A DNA stretch of 64,000 nt, taken from contig JABTTQ020003410.1 in NCBI GenBank assembly GCA_016081115.2, forward strand, positions 1 to 64,000. Reading direction: 5' to 3'. Every line of letters begins with the position of its first letter. The stretch's first letter is position 1. A program made the position numbers and the translations under genes. The notes beneath the pieces are model-generated. The model did not search any database, was not told where the DNA came from, and worked only from the letters and a program-made list of their open reading frames with translations. The DNA comes from Rehmannia glutinosa (taxonomy: Eukaryota > Streptophyta > Magnoliopsida > Lamiales > Orobanchaceae). Positions 36,503 to 46,274 of the stretch are shown one piece after another.

Positions 36503-37741
36503 GTTGGCTTGACCGATTGAGATTGTCAATGAGGAGTTATTTAATGGTGCTCCAAAGAAACTAAAACACGGTAGTTTTTCTTATTTCCTTGTATATAGAA
36601 ATAATTATTTTTTTAATTTTTGAATTATGATTTTTTCTGAAAAATATTTAGTATTCAGTTGTTTACAAAAATGTGGTTACACTTACTCTTGTGCTACTCT
36701 CGTTGAGTGAATGTTGGTCAATTGATGCTTTTAGTTTATGTGGCTTGCATGTTTATTAATTACTTTTTCTTCACTCAAAAACCTATTTTTATAATATGCT
36801 TTAGAGAAAATAATTTTGTTTTGTTGCTTATATTTGCTTTAGACACTATAAGATATAGTTTTGAATCTTTTTCTCAAAGTTTTCTTTGTTGGCATGAATT
36901 CATTATTATTTGCTTGATTGCATTTTCATTGTGAAAAGAGAAAAAAGAAAATCATAATGCTCTTTATTGCATATTTTTGTGGTTATCAAAATTCGTAATT
37001 GTCTTTGTGGGCTCAATTTTTAATATCTTTCCAGATTCTGTTTCTGATCTTTTCCGACAATCGAATAAATTTGTTCGACATTGCTTTTATCTATTAGTGT
37101 ATTTAGTTTTTCTTTTCTTTTTAAAAGAAAATACTTTTTTCATAAACACCATGAGGGTGGAATTTATTAGAGCTCAAAGATATTTGTACATGTTACATTA
37201 ATACAAAAAACATAACCTACATAGATTTATTGGTTCTAAATGATGGAATTTCAATTTGATCTATTCTAGTTAAACCATGTACTACAATCGGAGCAGTAAT
37301 TTTGTACAAAACTTTGCTGAGAAAAACAAATGTTTGGGAGGGCATTAGCAACACTATTCCATTCTCTAAAGATGTATGTGATTGCAACTTTTCTTTTGTT
37401 CTTTTTTCTGGTGTTGTGGCTTTAATGACCTATTTGGTTTGCTACTGATTCCATCTGCCATAAGTAAAGTCTGCATCTGGTAGGTACACTTGGCTAGCTT
37501 AAACTTTTTACAAATAAATAAAATAAATTAAACCTCTTGTTGAAATATTGTTCTTATGACGTTTGTGAGCTTCTTTATCTTCTTGCGTTCAATTGTGCCT
37601 TTATCCTTCCGCGGTCAAATTTGAATGCTAAGCATCCCTTTTCCTCCTCCTCCCCCTCCTCCTTCTCTTTGTGTATTTTTCTTTTGAATGGTGTATGCAA
37701 ATATTTAGAACACTTCCAAAAATAAAAAGTCTATACCTGTT
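36503..37741. other. AT-rich intergenic sequence, nothing recognised
   Basis: Short open frames at 36707-37201 and 37537-37725 are rich in Phe, Leu and Ile because of AT content; they lack domains or splice context. A small TCC/CTC pyrimidine run lies at 37638-37670. Confidence 0.5.
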
Positions 37742-38035
37742 AATTTTTTGAAACAAGACACAATATTTCAAGCATCTCTAAGCTTTCAAGTAATGTTGGT
37801 TTTCTGATAATGACAGAGTTTGAGGCTGATGACATGAAGAAAAACTCGATGGAATTTGTTCATAAATCCCTTTGAGAATTGGTAATCTAAGGCACATATC
37901 ATCTAAAGGAGTACCATATAAGATATTATGTGTGAAAGAGGTAAATTCTAATGTTGAAATATTGAAGATGGATTTTGTAAGCTGATTGCCATTAGTATTC
38001 AACCAATTCAAATTTACGACTATTCTCTATAATTC
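37742..38035 (-). pseudogene. LRR receptor-like kinase fragment (extracellular repeats)
   Basis: The minus strand gives NWLNTNGNQLT, FNISTLEF.SFTHNILYGT, LPILKGIY, QIPSSFSSCHQ.QTLSLSEN, then in a shifted frame GSLEMLEILCL-like residues (37785-37742). These are plant-type 24-residue leucine-rich repeats (IPSS.SxCxxLxxLxLSxN), close to the XA21/EFR group of receptor kinases. Only about three to four repeats survive with indels; there is no kinase or membrane part. It is a relic rather than a working receptor. Confidence 0.72.
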
Positions 38036-38095
38036 TGGAGCTTTTTTTTTTTCTTCTGCAGTTATTTCTTTTTTTAGCCCTTCTGCAGCTATGTA

Positions 38096-38120
38096 TGGTT
38101 TATATATATATATATATATA
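38096..38120. repeat. (TA)n microsatellite, left of MITE
   Basis: Uninterrupted TA run immediately left of the 38121-38460 foldback element. The run resumes at 38461-38492 on its right side, so the element is embedded in the microsatellite. Confidence 0.9.
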
Positions 38121-38458
38121 GGATTTAGTTCAAATGAGCACCACCCTCCAGGTGAGGCATAAAGGACTCATCTTACCCATTGATCTTAAAAAATGAAGGG
38201 ATGTGATTAATTCAGTTTTTTAATTAAGATCAAATGAGACCACCCTCCTAGGTGAGACATTGTGGACTACTCATCTCTAGGTGAGACACAATGGACTAAT
38301 CTCAACCATCCCCCACTATTAATCAATGGATATGATTTAATGGATAAAAAATATATTAAAAAACTGAATTAATCACATCCCTTTATTTTTTAAGATCAAT
38401 GGGTAAGATGAGTCCACAATGTCTCACCTAGGGAGGGTGGTCTCATTTTGTACTAAAT

Positions 38459-38460
<2 letters not shown>
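38121..38460. mobile_element. Foldback MITE inside a TA microsatellite (Micron-like)
   Basis: The first about 105 bp (GGATTTAGTTCAAATGAG...) and the last about 105 bp are inverted copies with few differences; the shared inner word is GTGATTAATTCAGTTTTTTA. TA runs lie directly at both ends, as for Micron-type plant MITEs that insert in (TA)n. The middle repeats the GTGAGACATTGTGGACT word, suggesting an internal duplication. No coding capacity. Confidence 0.88.

Positions 38461-38492
<32 letters not shown>
38461..38492. repeat. (TA)n microsatellite, right of MITE
   Basis: 32 bp of TA repeats flanking the MITE. Confidence 0.9.
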
Positions 38493-38495
<3 letters not shown>

Positions 38496-38996
38496 CGAAT
38501 GGAATTTTTGATTTATATTTAGTTGATAACAATGTGTGAGTTTTTGGAAGATAAATTTTGTCTATTTATAGCGATTTTTAACTGAAGGCTCCAAGGGCCT
38601 TTTTAGCTGCCCAACGCATTCATATTCAATGAATTATATTTTATATACAATCAACAATACAACTTTTATATATTGAAATCTATTGTATTTGAATCGAAAG
38701 CTGAAGAGTTTTTGGGAATATAAAAATGAATATAAAATGATATTAAAAATTAAATATGTCTTCTATATTTAATAGACACGTGACCGGGTTCCAAGGGTAT
38801 TTTTAGTTACTCAATACATTCAAAATCAATGTGTTGTATTTTCATTGCATGCAGATGTGGTACCGCAATTAATTTTTGCTGCAACCAAAAGTTGAGCTAT
38901 TTTTCAACATTAAAACAAATAATTAATTAAAAACAATCTGTTACTATATTTGGCAATATAATTTTAGCGGGATTTTTCTAAAATAGGACTTTCTTG

Positions 38997-39000
<4 letters not shown>
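38493..39000. other. AT-rich intergenic, nothing recognised
   Basis: No coding region or RNA gene seen. Its right end (GGGATTTTTCTAAAATAGG, 38969-38987) is nearly repeated at 43484-43503, in both cases just before a TA run. Confidence 0.5.

Positions 39001-39036
<36 letters not shown>
39001..39036. repeat. (TA)n microsatellite at left end of the 6.1-kb inverted structure
   Basis: 36 bp of TA repeats ending exactly at the terminus GGAATAGGATCAAATGAG. Confidence 0.9.
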
Positions 39037-39038
<2 letters not shown>

Positions 39039-40940
39039 AATAGGATCAAATGAGACCAAATAATTAGAGTGAGACAGTGTGGACTAATCCTAGCCACAAA
39101 TCTCAAATTTTAGATGGTTGGGATTTTCCCAATTTAATAATTATTTTAGATTTATTTTAAAAGCGAAAAGGGCATGATTGTCATTACACAATTACATAAT
39201 ATCATAATATCATTTTAATTATGGTTTAAGCAACAATTTCGATGGGAAGAAGTGGAAGATGATTCTTCTTCGCCATCATTATGTTATCATCAAATCCAAA
39301 GAAGAAATTCCGATAGATTCCACCACTTCTCCACAATTACCCACCAAGACCTACCCCCACCTCTCACCCAATACCCTCAAAACTCCATTTTTATTTGGTA
39401 TATAGATACATAGATGTGTATGTATATGCCCTGAATTTTTGGGTGAATCAATCGAGACGCTAATTAGGAGGAATATCTTCTCAAGCTTCCTCGGTGATGA
39501 TTCATTTGATGATTTTTCCCTTATTTCCGAAAAACGCGAAAAGAATTTCACAAGTTTTGCCAAATAATTTTCATCTGCATTTCCTATCCGCAATACGTTT
39601 GTACGAGTTTTTAATGCAATTTATCCGGTTGTTGAGATTTTTAAAGTGATTTATTACTCATTTGTCTTGATTTATCGCATTTTTATTCATTCACTAGCGA
39701 GTCCACCCGCAATGCACAGAGATCATATATTAAATAAAAATAATTTTAATATTTTAGTAATTCTAATAGAATAAATTTAATAATTTATTTAAATATAAAA
39801 CCAAATAACGGTGGATTAAAACATAAATAATTATATAGTAATGGAAATTTAATAAATTATTTAATTTGAAAACCAAATAACAATGGATAAAATAAATGAT
39901 TATATAGTAATGGAAAATTACAAAATAATATATATATATATATATATTCAAATAAAAAAAATAGATAGTTAAAATGTAAAGACAAATAAAGATAAATTAA
40001 AGAATAGAACAATAAATCATAAGAGCATGCTAAAAACCTATTCGCGAAAAAACTTTAATTTTTAAATAAAAATAGAATTTATTAAACTAATTATACACTG
40101 AAAAGAATTAATATATTTTTAAAATTTCTTTCAATACAATATTTAATCAAACTTCTATGATCTTTGGGATTGGTAACTCTGGACACATCAATATACAATT
40201 AAATGTGACCAAAAAGACTTTCATATAAACTCTTACATTAGACAAAAATTGACCTCGATTTTTAGTTGTGAGACATTTGCTTAATACATAATCAACAAAA
40301 AAATGTCATCGTCGGAATTAATATTGTAAAGTATTTCAATATTGTTTTAGATGAAGATAACTTGACAAAATAAATCATTTGATATCCTATTACAGGCATG
40401 TTTCGACATCCACAAATTATTCTACTAATTTCTTTCAATCCAGCTTCTTGTTTAAGTATAAAAATGTTACTAAGCAAGGAACATAAAGAAGAAAACATCT
40501 AAACAAAAATCTCTTCTTTTTCTACGAAATAAAAAAGCATATAGAACGTACAAATAGAAAAACTCATATTATTTTACATTGAGTTGCACACAAATCTTTA
40601 TCTAAATGTATTTTCTTGCTTTGTATGTCACATTGTCACTAACAAAAGGATTCAAGACAATCTTCATCATTTGTTAAATCAATAATCGATGAAACACTTG
40701 GAGCTTTAAATGATAAAACCCAAGGAAGTGGAAATTTCTGCAATCCGTAACGATGTGCTATCTATTAAAAAAATTGTTATTCAAAATTTATATAAATAAA
40801 AATATATAAATGAAATTTCATTTAATAAATAGAAAAAACCATACCATTTGTTAGATCGGACAAATGAGAAAGTAAATTGATATAACATGCTTTTCATCGA
40901 ATTTTCAACTTTACATTGTTGAAAATCAATGTTTCCTGCA

Positions 40941-40943
<3 letters not shown>

Positions 40944-40976
<33 letters not shown>
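40944..40976. repeat. (TA)n-(CA)n microsatellite
   Basis: A run of TA repeats followed by ACACACACAC up to about 40985. Confidence 0.9.
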
Positions 40977-40985
<9 letters not shown>

Positions 40986-41077
40986 GATAGTTCAATTATA
41001 AGAACAATAAAAAAATAGCAAAATAACATTACAAAAAAAGAGGAAAGATGAAATTATCTCATTCCAACTATTAACAC

Positions 41078-41123
<46 letters not shown>

Positions 41124-41145
41124 TTAATAATATTAATAATAATAA
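41078..41145. repeat. (AAT)n microsatellite
   Basis: About 22 units of AAT/ATA with two interruptions (ATATTAAT) at the right end. Confidence 0.9.
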
Positions 41146-42563
41146 AATATCTAAATTGCCGAACATGTCCATAACTCAATTCAATCTTTGTGGATACCAA
41201 AAATTAAAAGTATACGACATTTAATTCAATTGATTATGTAATAAATTCCAATTTTTTTTATTTTTTTGTTATAATAACTTTGGATAAGATGAATACACGC
41301 AAAAAAAAAGGAATTATATCTACATTTTCTTATGAGATCTGGATTTTTAAGAATCTCTCATTACTTTCAACATTTCTTTATATTTATGTTCAGATTTCGG
41401 AAAAAGTGAAGGAATTTTTTTCAAATGGACGTTCTTGGTGTTGTTTTAAGGATTTTTTTCCCAAGTAATATATTCCAATTTCTAAAACCCTTTTCAAAGA
41501 ATGTTTTTGACTTTCACCTACAGATTCGGTAAAATATAAGGAAACGACTTAGGCAAACCATTACTGATTTCTTTGAAAACTGTATTTTTCTATAAGGTAT
41601 GTATATTTTTATTTATTAAGATCGGTCACCCATTTATTTAAAAAAATATCTAAAAACATAAGTAGATTATTATTTGGTTATATTGACGTGCGTAGCAATA
41701 AAAATAATTTGATGAGCATATAGTTATACTTTACCGAAGACATGGACGTTGGATATCCAGCAGCGAAAAATCAAGGTAAGTTTGGATTCTTCATCAAGTG
41801 TATTATTTTTATTTCGACAGTAGTATTTGGCTTAGATGTCTTATTGAGCACATGAGCGGATCTGCGTACAAAAAAATTTTTTACCCTGTTTTTTTAGTGG
41901 AAACATTTTTAAAAAAATTATATATATATTTTTTAAGGGTAAGAAATAGTTGGGCTAGGGGAAAAAAATTTGGCTAGGGTATTTGGTGCACTGACACGCC
42001 CGATTGATTGAACATGATAATGAACCTTTTGTTTTTCATTACATGTGATTCGGATATACGTGTACAAACCTAGAAAACTGAAATCCTTAATTTTTGGTTC
42101 TATGCTCATTATTAGAGTTTTTGCCTGCAGAGAAAATTAGATTAAGATACACTATAGAAATTTAACATAAATGTGATAGTCTTAAAACAAAAAATAAGTA
42201 AAATCCTTGGAAGCTTGATAAATTTTTCAGAGGTATCGTTGTCTCCAACGTTCGCTTCACCTTCAAATTAATTCCCTATCCAAGTTCATTGTCTCAACAT
42301 TACAAATTCCATTCTCATAACTGGAAGATTACAAAAGTAAATCTGCAGGAAATAATTTAACTTTTTCTACTTTAACTATATCTCCAAAGTTCAACCATAA
42401 ACTTCATCCAGGGTTTAAGACCAAAGGCACCATATCTTTTTTATGTATATTATCTTTTAGACAGTATAAAAGACATGCATTATAAACGTGCATGTAGAAA
42501 AAATACTATAAAAGTCATTCATTATAAATGACATAATAAAATAAAGGTGCATATTGAAAAAAT

Positions 42564-43000
42564 TGAAGGCAAAATGTTTCACACTCCAAAAGATTAAACA
42601 CTACTCTGCCGTTCACACTATTTTCATTTTTGTCTTTTGAAACGAGTCCACACCATTTTCAAATACACCAAATCTGCAAAAACTATTACAGACAAAATTA
42701 GAATCATGGTTATATTGTTCAGTTTGGTTAAAAATCTCAACCCAAGTCCTTCCACTTTTGAGTGTGCATTTCATGATAAAAAGGTATGTTAACTAATTTT
42801 TTTCCTCAAAAAAAAAAAAAAACTAATTTTTTAACCAAACTGAACAATAAAACCATGATTCTAATTTTTGTCTCGTAATAGTTTTTGCAGATTTGGTGTA
42901 TTTGAAAATGGTGTGGACTCGTTTCAAAAGACAAAAATGAAAATAGTGTGAACGGCAGAGTAGTGTTTAATCTTTTGGAGTGTGAAACATTTTGCCTTCA
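42564..43000. mobile_element. Foldback element with about 170-bp inverted arms
   Basis: The left arm (42564-42735) starts TGAAGGCAAAATGTTTCACA and the right arm (42830-43000) is its inverted copy with few differences. The loop contains an A-rich tract (42808-42822). I found no clear target duplication. No protein-coding capacity; a hairpin transcript could form. Family unassigned. Confidence 0.82.
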
Positions 43001-44404
43001 TGTTATTTATAATGGTTGATAGCCTGGTACATGTTATTTAATGTGAGATTATTTTTTTATATTTTATTATTGGAATGTGGATTGCAACAATTATTATATT
43101 AGAAAAGTATTTTAATTTTTATGTATAGGGCGTCTGGATTGATTTTGGACCTGCATTTTCAAGATGATATTAATGAATGACAACTATTTATCACTAACAA
43201 TTAAAGCTTTAATTTTGAAATCGTACACATTCAAATTTTTAGATCTCCATTTATATTTTTCGTTCATTTACAAAACCAAACCCAATTGATAAATGGACAT
43301 TTCAAGGAGACGTCGACATTAACAATACGGTGTTGGTACTTGAGATAAAAAAGGCAAGCGAAATAATCTTAATGTCGATGTTGTATCGATTTTCAATATA
43401 AAAATTAATAAATATATAACAAATAATAACAACTTTATTTTTTTATTTTTTAAGATTTCCAAAAATAGAAACTCATTTTGGGGGATTTTTCCTAAAATAG
43501 CACTATTCAAACTTTTATATATATATAGATTTCTCGTGATTCTAGATTTCCACTTATTGAAATTAGTCTATGTATTAGAATTAGATTATTTGGTTGAATT
43601 TCATGATAATCTCAAGTTTAATCATCATTTATTGCTAATCGATAGTCGTGAGTCAATTCCGGGGAATAATTTTGTATCACGTTATTCTACTCGTATTTCT
43701 TTGATTCTAAATCAAATTTCTCCATTCAATTGAATCAGTAGCTCCATACTTTCTAATCAATTCTTGATTCCCGAACCTGGGGATTAATTTATAAGACGAA
43801 ACTTTTGTTGCGTAAAAAGTCGATCGGTTTTGGGGGATCGATGAGATTTTTGATTGAGAATGGTGGATTTGAGGGCGACGTTGGGGATGACGGTGGAGAC
43901 ATCTCTGCGTATTTGTCGGGGAAGAGTGGGTATGAATTTGTACATGAAGAGGAGCGGTGGGAGAAGAGGATGGCGCTCCGATCGACCAACCTGTTTTAAA
44001 CGATCCAGATGGATTCATGATTTGTCGGTCCAAAAAATCAATGAAAGCGTTAAGTTTGATTAATTTTGTCGTAGTAGATCCCGATTCGGTTCTTAGGGTT
44101 TCGGGAGTGAGATCACGTTGATTTTTATTTTTCCGTGATGGTGGTTAAGCTTTTGTTAATGGAGGTTCTAGTTTTTTCTAGTTGAAGAAGACGAAGTAAT
44201 ATTTGTAGGTTTGATGTATACTTATATTTTTGTATAAGTAAATGTACACTTAGATATTTTTCGATATATATTTAGATGTGTTTCTTTGTATAAATAGTTA
44301 ATTTTTGATGTATATATTTATGTTGTTGTATACTTATGTTTTTTTGTTGTATATTTATGTGTGATTTGTTGTATATTTAAATGTGTTTTGTTGTATACTT
44401 ATAT
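43001..44404. other. Intergenic; weak open frames near 43800-44060
   Basis: A less AT-rich stretch (43780-44060) has overlapping frames on both strands (e.g. GGFEGDVGDDGGDISAYLSG) but no start or splice context and no domain I recognise; it could be an old gene 5' end. From 44200 there are degenerate repeats of TTGTTGTATA(C/T)TTATG. Confidence 0.35.
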
Positions 44405-44890
44405 TTTTGTTTGACAATTGTAATATGCAAAGTAAAATTATGTTAAACATACAAAGAAAATAGTGTTCAAAGATATACATCAAATATATGCTAAATATAC
44501 AACACAATAATGAGCGTGATTTTCTCTCCCTATAATTGATTTACTTAATCCACGGTCCCCACATATTTTTGTTTGACCATTTTAATATGTGGTAAAATAA
44601 TGTTAAACATACAAAGAAAATAGTGTTAAGTGTACATCAAATATATGCTAAATATACAACACAATAATGAGCGTGATTTTTTCTCTCTCTCTCTATAATT
44701 AATTTACTTAATTCACAAAGTCCCCACATGTTAATGAGCGTGATTCGCTCTCTATATAATCGATTTCTTGATTCACGGTCCCCACATATTTTTGTTTGAC
44801 CATTTTAATATGCAAAGAAAATTATGCTAAACATACAAAGAAAAAAATAGTGTTAAGTATACAACAAATATATGATAAGTGTACAACATC
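44405..44890. repeat. Tandem duplication, unit about 165 bp, roughly three copies
   Basis: The block starting TTTTTGTTTGAC (44405, 44569, 44788) and containing TTAAACATACAAAGAAAATA, GAGCGTGATT and CCCCACAT recurs in direct orientation; an extra partial unit lies at 44730-44788. Non-coding. Confidence 0.85.
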
Positions 44891-45142
44891 TTCGCATGGC
44901 AGAGCACATGCGCGATTTTCTCTCCAGGCGTGATTTTCTCGGGATTTTCTCTCTCCTAATAATCGATTCCATATTTGGATGGTGTCCCACTTGGTTAATT
45001 TGACAATTATACCCTTATTTTGCATTAATTAAATATTTAATGTAATTTTAACCCCTATTTATCTCAATCATTGATGTAGATAATGGAGGATTGAGAAGAG
45101 TCCACACTGCCTCACTATAATATGTGGTCTCATTTTAACCTC

Positions 45143-45144
<2 letters not shown>

Positions 45145-45181
<37 letters not shown>

Positions 45182-45215
45182 TAGATAGATAGATAGATAT
45201 ATAGATATAGATGTC
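45145..45215. repeat. (TA)n and (GATA)n microsatellite
   Basis: A TA run (45145-45179) directly right of the inverted terminus at 45144, followed by GATA repeats to about 45215. Confidence 0.9.
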
Positions 45216-45295
45216 TAGTTTGTTATCAATGTCATGATTATCAAATGAATTGAAAAGGAAAGTGAGTTTTCCATGCACTTGCTATAAATTCAATC

Positions 45296-45893
45296 TAGGG
45301 GTGGCTACGTTTATGAATCGTTCGGTTCCGGTTCCTCATTTTGGAGGAATTGGAACCGTTGCTTCACCGTTCGATTTGGTACCCGATCCTCCACGGTTCT
45401 AGTTACGGTTTTAACCGAAACCGTTTGTCTATCTTTTGATAATTTTTGATTTTTTTAAAAATGGTTTATCAATTGCGATTACAAAAAGGGAAAAAGAAAA
45501 GAAAAAAAAGACTTGGACTTAATATTCAATTGAGTTTTGTACTTGATATTAATAACAATATTAAACTGCCTATATATACTATTAGAGCATAAATGAATAA
45601 TTGTTCATATAGTTCGCTTACAACATTTGGTTTAAATCGTGTCTCATGTGGTTACGAATATAAAACATCATAATAAACATTTAACATTTCTAATAGCATA
45701 TATTTCCAAATAAAAATAGAAAACATTGGTTTTAACCTTGAAACCGTCGGTTCCACCATGGTTCCACAGACGGCTAAAACCACGGGTTCCACGATTTTTG
45801 AGAACCATTGACCGATCAACGGTTCATGGAACTGTTGACCACGATTGCATTTCCGATTTAGAACCTGATTTCGGCTCCATTTGGCCACCCCTA
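45296..45893. mobile_element. Non-autonomous hAT element (598 bp)
   Basis: Terminal inverted repeats TAGGGGTGGC and GCCACCCCTA. Flanking 8-bp direct repeats are ATTCAATC (45288-45295) and ATTTAATC (45894-45901), with one mismatch. An 8-bp duplication and subterminal CGGTTC/GAACCG words in both orientations are typical of hAT elements. There is no transposase. It lies about 380 bp upstream of the lectin start, so it could affect that promoter. Confidence 0.88.
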
Positions 45894-46213
45894 ATTTAAT
45901 CAATGTTTTGCTAATCTCTAACATAGCGATAACATTTTCGATGATCAAAAAGATATTAATTTGTTAATATATATCTTCTGTTAAGATGGGCCACTGCTTT
46001 TAGTTTTGTCCCTTTCTTTTCGTGGACGAGAAGCATGCTTGATGCTCCTCTTTTTTAGAACATGTATGTACATATGTGTTCTAAAAATTAATCGATTTTC
46101 TTCAAACATGTTAATTTGGTAATTAACTATAGAAAATATCTAACGTAGATTAACCATAGTACAATAGTCAATACGTAGTATAATTAGAAGACACGCATCG
46201 CATAATTCCCAAA

Positions 46214-46223
46214 TTATATATAT
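46214..46223 (+). promoter_or_regulatory. Candidate TATA box of the lectin gene
   Basis: TATATATATG about 55 bp upstream of the proposed start codon. Plausible core promoter by position and composition, but the surrounding DNA is generally AT-rich. Confidence 0.4.
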
Positions 46224-46274
46224 GAATGAATACTGTTGTACCTTCACATATTCAATCAGTTAATCATTAAATAA

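Larger units (their letters stand above)
39200..42563. other. AT-rich interior of the 6.1-kb structure, no gene recognised
   Basis: Contains microsatellites (listed separately) and short AT-driven open frames. A minus frame at 40498-40292 with a Cys-Gly-Cys motif has no family I recognise. Confidence 0.45.
39037..45144. mobile_element. Possible 6.1-kb element with inverted ends in TA microsatellites
   Basis: The left end GGAATAGGATCAAATGAGAC and the reverse complement of the right end GGGAGGTTAAAATGAGACCA share the words AAATGAGACCA, AGTGAG(A/G)CAGTGTGGACT and, further in, AAGGG.AT.ATTGTCA; similarity fades after about 150 bp. Both ends abut TA runs and belong to the family of the MITE at 38121-38460. 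This could be one large element or two separate, oppositely oriented remnants. Inside I see no transposase. Open frames at 43707-44063 have no recognisable domain. Confidence 0.5.

Noticed and set aside
36707..37201. Two hydrophobic open frames as small membrane proteins
   Set aside because: Phe/Leu/Ile richness follows from AT content; no start context or related frame elsewhere in the window.
40944..41145. Regularly spaced short repeats as an array-type system
   Set aside because: They are simple TA and AAT microsatellites, ordinary in plant DNA; there are no spacers between conserved repeats.
43707..44063. Overlapping frames as a possible host gene
   Set aside because: Frames on both strands without start context, domain or splice sites; kept only as a weak note in the intergenic entry.
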